From NCBI RefSeq assembly GCF_005222705.1, contig NZ_STGF01000003.1, positions 62,001 through 126,000 on the forward strand: a stretch of 64,000 bases of DNA. The letters are read 5' to 3'. This stretch comes from Paenibacillus sp. SY21-1 (GTDB taxonomy: Bacteria > Bacillota > Bacilli > Paenibacillales > Paenibacillaceae). Each line of letters opens with the position of its first letter. Within the stretch, counting starts at the first letter, position 1. The notes beneath the pieces were generated by a model, which was given only the letters and a program-made list of their open reading frames with translations, was not told where the DNA came from and ran no database searches. Positions 17,849 through 26,038 of this stretch are shown here, piece after piece. Position numbers and translations under genes: made by a program.

Positions 17849-18517
17849 TTACAGTCCTTTGGCTTCGCGGTATGCTGCGATATAGGCCGCCGCCTTTTGC
17901 TCGATCAGCGAGAAATCGCCCGTTTTTACAGCTTCCTTGGTCAAATCGGAGCCGATGCCTACAGCTACTGCGCCCGCTTTGATCCAATCTTTAAGGTTAT
18001 CCAGCGAAACGCCGCCCGTAGGCATGACGTTGGCTTGTGGCAATGGTCCTTTGATCGACGGAATGACGCTAGGCGAATACAGGTTGCCAGGGAACAGCTT
18101 CACGACGTCTACCCCGAGCTCCAGCGCGGTCTGAATTTCCTGAATCGTCATCGTTCCAGGCATTACCGGTATGGCGTAGCGGTTGCACAGCTTGACCGTT
18201 TCCGGGTTAAGCGACGGCGCAACGACATATTCGGCGCCTGCAAGAATGGCGGCGCGCGCCGTTTCCGGATCAAGCACAGTACCTACCCCGATAATAGCGA
18301 AATTGTCCGCGGACGGGTCAACGTCGCATGAAAACTCCTGAGACAGCTGCTCGATCGCGCGAAGCGCAAACGGAACCGTCATCGTAATTTCAATGGCTTT
18401 AATGCCGCCTTTAATGGCGCGGCGGGCCATATCCGCTACTTCCTCTGCGGAATCGGCGCGCAATACCGCCACAACGCCTGCGTCTGTGAGCTGCTGCAGC
18501 ACTTTTAGCTTTTTCAT
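17849..18517 (-). CDS. eda: 2-keto-3-deoxy-6-phosphogluconate / 4-hydroxy-2-oxoglutarate aldolase
   Basis: A 222-residue class I aldolase that cleaves KDPG to pyruvate and glyceraldehyde 3-phosphate, the last step of the Entner-Doudoroff and uronate routes. The Schiff-base lysine is Lys140 in VVKLFPG; the catalytic Glu43 lies in AIEITMTVP; the phosphate-binding end MPTGGV is present. It stands alone with its own terminator. A polysaccharide-lyase operon about 14 kb away would yield KDPG-type intermediates, but the link is only by pathway logic. Confidence 0.92.
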   Translation of the reverse strand: MKKLKVLQQLTDAGVVAVLRADSAEEVADMARRAIKGGIKAIEITMTVPFALRAIEQLSQEFSCDVDPSADNFAIIGVGTVLDPETARAAILAGAEYVVAPSLNPETVKLCNRYAIPVMPGTMTIQEIQTALELGVDVVKLFPGNLYSPSVIPSIKGPLPQANVMPTGGVSLDNLKDWIKAGAVAVGIGSDLTKEAVKTGDFSLIEQKAAAYIAAYREAKGL

Positions 18518-18612
18518 CTGGTAGTCCCTCTTCCCTTTTTGTTCGTATTTGTGCGAAAAAGTTCTCTACCGCTCATTATAGGCGCAATCGCCGGAATGTT
18601 CAATCCGCCGAA

Positions 18613-18924
18613 CTACTTTTTGTAATCGATTTCGAGAAATTTCTCCACTTCCGTCACCCAGCGCTCATTGACGAACTTGACATGAAGCGGATGATCATTG
18701 TAAGCGTCGTAATCCGCCTGGCTTGCAAATTCCATGGAAAAACCGTAATCGTAGTCATTTTTCGCGCTTACTTGCTTGTACACCTGAAAGTTGTTAACCG
18801 TCGGAATCGAGGTAAGCGCCTCTCTTCCATCCTCCAGAAACTTGCTTTCCGCCTCCGAGCCCTTCTCGTGCTTCAGGCTGAAAATAACCGAATGCAGAAT
18901 CCACTCTTTCGCTTGCTCCGACAA
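18613..18924 (-). CDS. Dabb-family (stress-responsive A/B barrel) protein
   Basis: A protein of about 103 residues with the dimeric alpha/beta ferredoxin-like Dabb pattern: ILHSVIFSLK at the start, a central YDYGFSMEFASQADYDAYNDHPLHVKF stretch (read in two parts) and a C-terminal strand. Family members are small homodimers, some induced by stress and some acting as cyclases; no catalytic role can be read here. GAGGAG is best spaced for the TTG at 18924; a GTG at 18933 is the longest start. It is separate from the aldolase gene (95 bases away). Confidence 0.82.
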   Translation of the reverse strand: MSEQAKEWILHSVIFSLKHEKGSEAESKFLEDGREALTSIPTVNNFQVYKQVSAKNDYDYGFSMEFASQADYDAYNDHPLHVKFVNERWVTEVEKFLEIDYKK

Positions 18925-19058
18925 ATTCAACACTCCTCTTCATCATATCAATAATTCTATTCATACTTCTTCTATAAGAATAACAGAAAAAGCGTCAATG
19001 TTCATGAATATTATAGTAGAAAGGACGAATGAACCGCTGGTGCCTTTCCTATGACTTT

Positions 19059-20183
19059 CTATAGCAACCCCTTGATATATTCGCTCAGCTCTTGCGCCGC
19101 TTTCTCATGAGCTTTCCGTCCGGGGTGTCTCCGTGCGCCTACTGTTTCGTCATTCGTGCTCGGAAGCTGGAATATCGAAACCTTTCGATCTCCTGTTCGC
19201 TGCGCATATGCGTTAGCGGCGCGATAGATGGCTGGCATCATCGGTATGCCCAGCATGCCATATGCCCATACGATATGAGCCTGCGGGTTGTTGTGTCGAA
19301 GCTTGGCCAAGAACCTTTCGACCGCATGCTCAAACGCTTTCAAATCCTCTTCATGGCAGGCGCCGTCTTCCTTTAATCTTTGCTTGTAAATCCGACCTGT
19401 TGCTTCATCCGTCCAAGCCGGCGAATGAAAGGCTCCCCAATCATTGGTTCCCAGATTAACGACCACAACATCCGGCTGCCAGGAATTGAAATCATGCGCA
19501 TCCGTTGCGCCTAACGCCTCATTCTTCTCTCCCGTCAGAACGCCGCACACCTGCTCGTAATAGTCAGGCAAATTGCAGCGGGGGTTATTATCCCAGCTCG
19601 TCAGAACACCCCAGCCGCTTTGCGAAATAATGCGATAGTCCGCATTCAAAGCCGCTGCCGTCATCGTACTGTAGTTATCGATAGCGCTAAACCACATCGA
19701 AATCCAGTCTGTCTCGGCCCTAGCTCCAACAGCGCCTTCACCCGACGTAATGCTGTCCCCGATAAACTCTAATTTATATGGCTTTTCTGCAACGGGCAGA
19801 AATTCGCCATCGCCTTTGACGGCATGAATTTGCAGACAGCATCCCGAGTCAGCGCTCATCGCCTGCACATCCTTAATAATCTGGACATTCTTTATTGCGT
19901 CGCCGCTCATCCCTCTGAATACACAAAGCCAGTATCGGCCTGCCGTCAACATTTGTCTGCTTACATGGGCCGAATTGACCAATATGCTGATCCATGGCTC
20001 ATACGTATCATACTCAACTTCTACTTCCATCCACAGCTCAGTCCCCCGTGCATTAATCTCCACGGCACTACCGGTCCAGAACAACGTTAGTGGCGCAAGA
20101 CAGCCTGTCGTACGGCCATGCACCTTCAGATGCTTCATATCTGTTAAAGCATGCACCTTTAACCGTTCATTCGTCTTGTTCAT
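19059..20183 (-). CDS. SGNH/GDSL hydrolase with N-terminal jelly-roll domain (CE2-type esterase)
   Basis: A 374-residue protein in two parts. Residues 1-125 look like the beta-sandwich of family CE2 esterases. Residues 130-374 form an SGNH hydrolase with block I GDSITSGEG (nucleophile Ser), block III GTNDWG and block V RHPGRKAHEKAA (His). CE2 enzymes remove acetyl groups from xylan or glucomannan. There is no signal peptide, so it is probably intracellular, acting on imported acetylated oligosaccharides (inference). No carbohydrate genes touch it; two strong palindromes lie just upstream. Confidence 0.87.
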   Translation of the reverse strand: MNKTNERLKVHALTDMKHLKVHGRTTGCLAPLTLFWTGSAVEINARGTELWMEVEVEYDTYEPWISILVNSAHVSRQMLTAGRYWLCVFRGMSGDAIKNVQIIKDVQAMSADSGCCLQIHAVKGDGEFLPVAEKPYKLEFIGDSITSGEGAVGARAETDWISMWFSAIDNYSTMTAAALNADYRIISQSGWGVLTSWDNNPRCNLPDYYEQVCGVLTGEKNEALGATDAHDFNSWQPDVVVVNLGTNDWGAFHSPAWTDEATGRIYKQRLKEDGACHEEDLKAFEHAVERFLAKLRHNNPQAHIVWAYGMLGIPMMPAIYRAANAYAQRTGDRKVSIFQLPSTNDETVGARRHPGRKAHEKAAQELSEYIKGLL

Positions 20184-20265
20184 GTATCCGCTCTGCTCCC
20201 TTCTGCTTCTACTTTCTCTGCAGATAACCCAACTGTATAACAGTTTCCAGCAAAAGTATAGATCA

Positions 20266-20293
20266 TTAGCCTGCTCCTGCAGGAGTAGGCTAA
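20266..20293. repeat. 28-base palindrome with one mismatch pair
   Basis: TTAGCCT-G-CTCCTG mirrors CAGGAG-T-AGGCTAA around a central CTGCAG. It lies 83 bases upstream of the esterase gene and has no T-run, so it looks more like an operator or a symmetric RNA hairpin than a terminator. Confidence 0.6.
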
Positions 20294-20305
20294 ATAAGCC
20301 ATGCC

Positions 20306-20355
20306 AACAAGCGATCAGCCGCCCTGCATACCCGGCGGGCGGCTGATCGCTTGTT
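20306..20355. terminator. Perfect 18-base inverted repeat (probable terminator of the DUF418 gene)
   Basis: AACAAGCGATCAGCCGCC at 20306-20323 pairs without mismatch with 20338-20355 across a 14-base loop. It lies 25 bases after the DUF418 stop (minus strand). The T-richness that follows is weak on the minus strand and better on the plus strand (TATTAT), so the direction is uncertain. Confidence 0.6.
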
Positions 20356-20380
20356 TATTATGGGACAGACCTATCCTGTT

Positions 20381-21601
20381 CTAGACAGAGGCGGCAGCTT
20401 CACCATTATGCTTCGCAGGTACAGGTTTGGCTAGACCTGACCGGCCGCTCCACGTCCAATACGTCCACATTCGCAGCAATCTCTCAATAGGTCCGTTATG
20501 GAAATAGCTCAGCATGAACGTCGACACCACCGCCTGACATACATAAATGACCAAAGCCAGCAATGTCCCTTCCAGAACGCCCATTTTGCCAAATACGCCT
20601 AACCCGTATCCATAGAAGATTGTTGTGCATATAACCGTCTGCATCAGATAGTTCGTTAGCGACATTCTGCCGACCGCCTCTACGCCGCGCCGCAGCCAGA
20701 ATTGCTTTGGCATGCAGGAGAAAGCAAGCGCTAGCCCTACAATATAACCCAGCGCCAGAATCTGACAGCCTAATGATTGAAGTACGGTGCTCCATGGCCA
20801 CTTCTCCCATAACACTACCGCCGTTTTGAATATTAGACCTAGCGGAATCAACACAACAGCTAGCTGCCTATAACGTTTGCGTTCACTCAGCGGATTATAG
20901 AACCAGCGCTTTCTGGCAGCGGCAATGCCTAGCAAAAATGTCGGCATCATGAGAATAGGTACGAGAATGAAGACAGCCAGCCCTTCAGCTTCCGATAATT
21001 GGTGCGGGTTCTCATTCGCGCGAAAATCTAAAATTTGCCCGTATGTCCCGTTGCTGTAAATAGAAATAGATTGCTGGACATATTCCGTCATTTGATTTGC
21101 TTCATCTATAGTAATGCTCATATGACCATAGCTAAGTCCAGCCATTAACAGCAAAAGCGTAATCGACCAAATCATTAGCGTCATGACCTTTCTTCCAACA
21201 AATATCATAAGGACAAAGCCCAGCATCCCATATGCCAGCAGTATGTCTCCTTCCCACAAAAAAAAGCTGTGCAGAAAACCGAGTCCCATCAGCATGATAA
21301 ACCGCCTGGAAAGCATAAAACCCGGTCTCAATCCTTTTTTCAAGAGACCCGCTCGCAGCATGAATAAACCATATCCGAACAGAAACATAAAGATTGGCAT
21401 AAAACTGCCCTCTACGAAAATCTTTAATAGCGAATGAATCCATTCATCGAGCTGTGTCGGGGCAAAATACCTCATGTTGTCTTTTCCATAAGCACCAAAT
21501 TGAAAAATCAGCATGTTCGCTATCAGAATGCCGAGCAGACACAGCCCTCGTATTTCATCCATCATTTGGACGCGTCCATTATTGTTCGTCAGTTGCAGCA
21601 T
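20381..21601 (-). CDS. DUF418 family multi-pass membrane protein
   Basis: A 406-residue protein of the YeiB/YrkO type: about eight to ten hydrophobic segments, an N-terminal DEIRGLCLLGILIANM motif, and the C-terminal DUF418 region with SLTNYLMQTVICTTIFYGYG (start of the conserved block) and the late NGPIERLLRMWTY. The function of the family is not known. GGAGGAG precedes the ATG at 21601. It is divergent from a two-component system; in B. subtilis the DUF418 gene yrkO is likewise next to and regulated by YrkP/YrkQ, as I recall, which suggests the same control here. Confidence 0.85.
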   Translation of the reverse strand: MLQLTNNNGRVQMMDEIRGLCLLGILIANMLIFQFGAYGKDNMRYFAPTQLDEWIHSLLKIFVEGSFMPIFMFLFGYGLFMLRAGLLKKGLRPGFMLSRRFIMLMGLGFLHSFFLWEGDILLAYGMLGFVLMIFVGRKVMTLMIWSITLLLLMAGLSYGHMSITIDEANQMTEYVQQSISIYSNGTYGQILDFRANENPHQLSEAEGLAVFILVPILMMPTFLLGIAAARKRWFYNPLSERKRYRQLAVVLIPLGLIFKTAVVLWEKWPWSTVLQSLGCQILALGYIVGLALAFSCMPKQFWLRRGVEAVGRMSLTNYLMQTVICTTIFYGYGLGVFGKMGVLEGTLLALVIYVCQAVVSTFMLSYFHNGPIERLLRMWTYWTWSGRSGLAKPVPAKHNGEAAASV

Positions 21602-21800
21602 AACGTCTTCTCCTCCCACTCTTCTATCCAACTATTATCACCATCATGTTAACCAGATGTCCTCCGGCCATTACAAAGGGGATATAAGAATGGTATCTCT
21701 CATGAATGAATAGGGTACAAACAGCAGTGAAACAATCACTTAATTTTCCCATAACTGTTTATTCCATGTTAAGGTTAGTATGTTAGCATGGAGGCAGGTG

Positions 21801-22577
21801 ATGATAATGCATACGATGAAAGCTGTGAACAGCTTACGAGTCGGCTATACGACAATTATGATTATTGAAGATGAACCCGCTATCGTCAAAATGCTGCAAC
21901 TGGTGCTGACCAAAGAAGGCTTAGGTCATATTTATACAGCGGGCTCCTGCCAGGAGGCACTCGCCGCGCTAGAGAAACACAAACCGGATATTGTGTTGCT
22001 TGATGTCATGCTGCCCGACGGGAGCGGCTTTGACCTATGCACGCACATCAGACGCTTGGATTTTAATCCGCATATTCTGTTTCTGACGTCCAAAGCAACA
22101 GATTTGGACATTCTGACAGGCTTTGCGATGGGCGGAGACGATTATGTAACCAAACCGTTTAACCCGCTGGAGATCGCTGCGCGTATTAAGGCAAGACTTC
22201 GACGAATCGGCGAGCGTGAGGAGGCACCTCCGAGTATTCCCGCACCGCTGTACAAACAAAAGAATGCTATTTATCGCTATGGCAGATTTGAACTGCATGA
22301 GGCAGCTGCAGAGCTGCTTGTTGAAGGTGCCTCTGTCGCCTGCCCTGCGCAGGAATTTCAACTGCTGCTTTATTTCTGCAAGCATCCCGGCATCGTTTTC
22401 TCCAAGTCGCAATTATATGAAGCTGTTTGGGGGATGGACGGGCTTGGAGACGATAACACGGTGATGGTACATATTCGCAGGCTCCGCGAACGCATCGAAC
22501 TCGATCCCAGCGCTCCAAAGCAGCTAATCACAATCCGCGGACTAGGTTACAAGCTGGCGAAGGAGCCCGTGACATGA
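21801..22577 (+). CDS. OmpR/PhoB-family response regulator
   Basis: A 258-residue regulator: receiver domain (about 18-130) with acidic pocket IIEDEPA, phospho-acceptor Asp in IVLLDVMLPDGSG and Lys in DYVTKPFNPLE, then a C-terminal winged helix (about 155-255) ending in LITIRGLGYKL. Several in-frame ATGs exist (21780, 21801, 21807); GGAGGCAGGTG favours the latter two. It overlaps the histidine kinase gene by four bases (ATGA), so the pair is translationally coupled. The likely target is the divergent DUF418 gene (inference). Confidence 0.93.
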   Translation: MIMHTMKAVNSLRVGYTTIMIIEDEPAIVKMLQLVLTKEGLGHIYTAGSCQEALAALEKHKPDIVLLDVMLPDGSGFDLCTHIRRLDFNPHILFLTSKATDLDILTGFAMGGDDYVTKPFNPLEIAARIKARLRRIGEREEAPPSIPAPLYKQKNAIYRYGRFELHEAAAELLVEGASVACPAQEFQLLLYFCKHPGIVFSKSQLYEAVWGMDGLGDDNTVMVHIRRLRERIELDPSAPKQLITIRGLGYKLAKEPVT

Positions 22578-24310
22578 ATAAAATGCACGGCAGAATTACA
22601 CTCCACTTCACCTATCAGCTAGTCATCTACTCCTTGCTCGTATCGTTAATCATGTTCGGCATGTTTTTGCTGCTGATCAGTAAAATCTCTAATAAGGAGA
22701 TAGAGCAAAACTTTACTGCCGGAGCACTCAACTCCATTACGAGCGAACTCTTTTACGAGAAAGGAAACATCGAGATTCCCGATTACTGGAACAAGCTGCT
22801 GGAGGAAAAACGCATCTGGCTCCAAATTATCAACAATAACGGGAATGTCATATACGAAATCAACAACAAGCCTGATTTTTCGAGAAGCTATTCATTCTTC
22901 GAGTTAAATCGCATCCGCCAGACTGGAGTGCTTGGGAAATACAGCGTCTTGTCAACACTGGACGACACGTTTGAGGAGCCGTTTCTGATCCTGCTTGGTT
23001 ATGAGAACGCAAGTGTACAAAGACTTGAGCAATGGCATCAGCGTTTTGGGCAAGATCATCGGATTTCACAAGCAAATCAGAAGGAGTTAACCGAACTGCT
23101 CCAACAATCAAACAGCTATTTAATGATCATGGATCATGCGGGAGATACCATTCAAACGTTTGGAAACAGCAATCTCGCCGCTAAGTCCTTTGCTCCCGTC
23201 GAGTTACTCTCCATGCAGCAGTTTCCAGGCAAACATAACATATCCGTTGCCGCATTTCAGCCTGAAGACAGTAACCTGGTGTGGATATTACTTACGCCTA
23301 GCGCAACTGGAACCTACTCGGAACAGCCAATACTCCATGATGTGCTGCGAATTTTCATCTGGATTGGCAGCGCTATGCTGGCGCTGTCCCTCGTGATATC
23401 CATTTGGCACGGCTATCGCTACGCCAAGCCGCTCATTCTGTTCTCGGGCTGGTTCGAGCGCATGGGCAGCGGACTTTATGAAGAGGTGCTGACCGCTCGC
23501 GACCGCAAGCGGGTCTTCCGCAAAAACGGCAAGCTGCGCTTACGCTACCGGCTATATCGCGAAGTCATCCAATCGTTTTATGATATGGCGGAGAAGCTTG
23601 CGCAGCTGGAGAAAGATCGAAGCAAGCTGGAACGAACCCGGGAGGAATGGATGAGCGGCATCTCCCACGATCTGCGGACACCGCTCTCCAGCATTCAAGG
23701 CTATGGTTATATTCTCGAAAGCTCGCCGGCCAATTGGAATGCGGAGGAGCTGAGCGAGATGGGCAAGACGATCCGTGAAAAAAGCGACTATATGCTGGAG
23801 CTGATCAGCGACTTCTCCCATATTTATCAGCTCAAGCACAGCTCCGGGCTTATTCAGCGGCAGGAGCTTGAGCTTGGCGAGCTCGTTCGCCGCTCCGTGC
23901 TCAAGTATGTGAATGACGCAACGCTCGCAAATGTGCAATTCTTCTATGAAGGCGACGAGCAGCCTGTTCGCATTTTCGGAAGTGAAATGTGGCTGCAGCG
24001 ACTAATGGACAATTTACTGTCCAATGCGGTTAAGCATAATGCTCCAGGCGTAAGTGTGACAGCAGCAAGCGGCATGCTGAATGACGAAGCATTTATTCGC
24101 GTAGCCGACAATGGAAAAGGCATGGACAAGGAAACCGTCGACAAGCTGTTCGAGCGCTATTATCGCGGCACCAGCACCGAGGAAACGACCGTAGGCTCAG
24201 GTCTGGGCATGAGCATCGCGAAAATGATCGTCGAAGCTCATCACGGACGGATCGAGGTTCGCTCGGCGCCGGGCGAAGGGACGGATATTACCATTTATCT
24301 GGCTTGTTAG
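22574..24310 (+). CDS. Sensor histidine kinase
   Basis: A 578-residue membrane kinase. Transmembrane segments at about 12-35 and 255-280 enclose an extracytoplasmic sensor region of some 220 residues. The H box is ISHDLRTPLSSIQGYGY, and the ATPase part shows the N box NLLSNAVKHNAPG, VADNGKGMD and GSGLGMSIAKMIV. A basic linker (RDRKRVFRKNGKLRLRYRLY) follows the second membrane segment in place of a clear HAMP domain. It is coupled to the preceding response regulator. The signal is unknown. Confidence 0.92.
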   Translation: MNKMHGRITLHFTYQLVIYSLLVSLIMFGMFLLLISKISNKEIEQNFTAGALNSITSELFYEKGNIEIPDYWNKLLEEKRIWLQIINNNGNVIYEINNKPDFSRSYSFFELNRIRQTGVLGKYSVLSTLDDTFEEPFLILLGYENASVQRLEQWHQRFGQDHRISQANQKELTELLQQSNSYLMIMDHAGDTIQTFGNSNLAAKSFAPVELLSMQQFPGKHNISVAAFQPEDSNLVWILLTPSATGTYSEQPILHDVLRIFIWIGSAMLALSLVISIWHGYRYAKPLILFSGWFERMGSGLYEEVLTARDRKRVFRKNGKLRLRYRLYREVIQSFYDMAEKLAQLEKDRSKLERTREEWMSGISHDLRTPLSSIQGYGYILESSPANWNAEELSEMGKTIREKSDYMLELISDFSHIYQLKHSSGLIQRQELELGELVRRSVLKYVNDATLANVQFFYEGDEQPVRIFGSEMWLQRLMDNLLSNAVKHNAPGVSVTAASGMLNDEAFIRVADNGKGMDKETVDKLFERYYRGTSTEETTVGSGLGMSIAKMIVEAHHGRIEVRSAPGEGTDITIYLAC

Positions 24311-24403
24311 TCTCCCTGCTCCACAGCTGTCCTGCTGTCCGTTGCGAAAAAAACAGACGGTACACGCACGATTCTGCATGAGCCCGCCCTTTGTTCACGG
24401 GCC

Positions 24404-25588
24404 TTACCTGTTGTACCCTGAAGCCAGGAGCCAGCGCCGCATCCGCTCAAGCGCCTCGCTCAGCTTCGCAACCGACGAGGCATACGAGCAGCGAATGTAC
24501 CCCTCTCCCCCTTTGCCGAACACATGTCCCGGCACGACCGCTACCCCAGCCTCCTTGATGAGCCGCTGGGCAAATTCGTCGGAGGTCAGGCCGGTGCAGG
24601 CAATCGATGGAAACGCATAGAATGCGCCTTGAGGCTCGTGACAGGTCAAGCCGATATCGCTGAGTCCCTTAACGAACATTCGGCGACGCTGCGCATAGGA
24701 CTCTACCATCGCTTCCATTTCCTCCATCCCGGAGCGAAGCGATTCGAGCGCCGCGATTTGTCCGAGAATGGGAGCGCACATGACGGTGTACTGATGAATT
24801 TTGAGCATGGCGGCGATAAGCTCAGGATGTCCGCCCGCATATCCGATTCGCCAGCCGGTCATCGCAAACGCTTTTGAAAAGCCGCCGATCAGCAGCGTAT
24901 GCTCCTTCATTCCCGGGATGGCCGCAAAGCTTGTGTGTTTGCCTTCATAGGTCAGCTCGGCGTATATTTCATCGGAGATGACGACCAGATTATATTGCTT
25001 CACAAGCTTGGCAATCGGCAGCCAATCCTCTGCGGTCATGATCGCTCCCGTCGGATTGCCGGGATAATTCAATAGCAGCACCTTCGATTTGTCCGTCAGG
25101 TGAGGGAGCAGCGCTTCAGCGGTCAGCTTAAAGCCATTGTCCGCGCTCAATTCCACCTCGACGACTTTGCCCCCGCTCAGCTGTGCGATAGGAGAATAAG
25201 CGATGTAGCTGGGCACAGGCACGATAATTTCGTCGCCCTGGCCGATCAGCACCCGCATCGCCAGATCGATAGCTTCGCTTGCGCCCACCGTAACCATAAG
25301 CTCATCGTCCGGATTATACGCAACCGCAAATCTGCTCTGCACATAGGCGGAGATTTCTTCGCGCAGCTCGGGCATGCCTGCGTTAGACGTATAGGACGTT
25401 TTGCCATGCTCAAGCGCCCGAATGCAAGCTGAGCGCACAACATCCGGCGTAACGAAGTCCGGCTCCCCGACGCCAAGCGAGATAATATCCTTGTTGCCCT
25501 CGGCCAGACTAAAAAACTTTCTAATGCCCGAAGGCGGAATTTGTTTGACAGCAGAGGTAATCATTTCATTCATCGACCAGTTCTCCAA
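24404..25588 (-). CDS. Class I/II PLP-dependent aminotransferase under T-box control
   Basis: A 394-residue fold-type I aminotransferase (PatA/AspB group). The PLP-lysine lies in GGFSKAFAMTGWRIGYA; other signatures are NYPGNPTGA and SDEIYAELTY. The start is the TTG at 25588 with GGGAGGG upstream. The frame is open to 25681, but that extra stretch is the T-box antiterminator and terminator read as protein, so it should not be included. Because the leader senses an uncharged tRNA, the enzyme probably makes or recycles an amino acid (inference). The substrate is not readable from sequence. Confidence 0.92.
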   Translation of the reverse strand: MENWSMNEMITSAVKQIPPSGIRKFFSLAEGNKDIISLGVGEPDFVTPDVVRSACIRALEHGKTSYTSNAGMPELREEISAYVQSRFAVAYNPDDELMVTVGASEAIDLAMRVLIGQGDEIIVPVPSYIAYSPIAQLSGGKVVEVELSADNGFKLTAEALLPHLTDKSKVLLLNYPGNPTGAIMTAEDWLPIAKLVKQYNLVVISDEIYAELTYEGKHTSFAAIPGMKEHTLLIGGFSKAFAMTGWRIGYAGGHPELIAAMLKIHQYTVMCAPILGQIAALESLRSGMEEMEAMVESYAQRRRMFVKGLSDIGLTCHEPQGAFYAFPSIACTGLTSDEFAQRLIKEAGVAVVPGHVFGKGGEGYIRCSYASSVAKLSEALERMRRWLLASGYNR

Positions 25589-25612
25589 CGTAAACCCTCC
25601 CTTTTGTATAAA

Positions 25613-25872
25613 AACAAAAAAAGACCCATCCCTGTAAAGGGACGAGTCTTCACCCGTGTTACCACCCTGATTCCACGCCAAATTCGCGCGGCTCTCTTCT
25701 CACGTATCCATCAATACGCGTTCCCGTTAACGCTGGACCTGCGGCAGAGCTTACTATCATTCAGCCTGCTTCTCGGGGATGGCTTTCCGCTGGCGCTCGA
25801 TCGTTGGTTTTCAGCTCCCCCAACTCTCTGGCAGATCTGGCCCGCAGCGTACTCTTTCCCGTCATAGAATTT
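25613..25872 (-). promoter_or_regulatory. T-box riboswitch leader
   Basis: Read on the minus strand: a Stem I region with AGAGAGTTGG and an apical GTTGG...CCAAC hairpin (25801-25840), the T-box sequence AGGGTGGTAACACGGGTG (25651-25668), and a terminator stem GACTCGTCCC / GGGATGGGTC (25623-25648) followed by a T-run. The bulge reads TGGT, which would pair with a tRNA ending ACCA, so the discriminator base is A. The specifier codon could not be fixed by eye; GTA or ATG in the AATGATAGTAAG segment are candidates. It regulates the aminotransferase gene by readthrough when the tRNA is uncharged. Confidence 0.9.
25615..25648 (-). terminator. T-box-controlled terminator
   Basis: Stem GACTCGTCCC / GGGATGGGTC with a six-base loop and a run of T. 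It competes with the T-box antiterminator and stops transcription ahead of the aminotransferase start when the tRNA is charged. Confidence 0.88.
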
Positions 25873-25966
25873 ATAACCGTTATATCCATGCTCATAAGTT
25901 CAACTAAAATTTCTCCAATAATACCACCAAACCGTTCCACTACGCAATACCCAATGATTAGAGCCT

Positions 25967-26038
25967 GGCCAGTATGGGTTCTAAACGTCATAAAGTTGGC
26001 CCGCGGGCCGTATTCTACTGGCCTTTGCCGGGCCCGGC
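25967..26038. repeat. Nested GC-rich palindromes after the GH3 gene
   Basis: GGCCAGTA (25967-25974) mirrors TACTGGCC (26016-26023); inside lies the 12-base palindrome GGCCCGCGGGCC (25998-26009), and next to it GCCGGGCCCGGC (26027-26038), which abuts the GH3 stop codon. No T-run follows, so an ordinary terminator is doubtful. Function unknown. Confidence 0.5.

Noticed and set aside
25589..25681. N-terminal extension of the aminotransferase
   Set aside because: It is the T-box antiterminator and terminator read as codons; the real start at 25588 has a ribosome binding site.
25761..25991. 76-codon open frame on the minus strand
   Set aside because: It covers the promoter and Stem I of the T-box leader and has no protein features.
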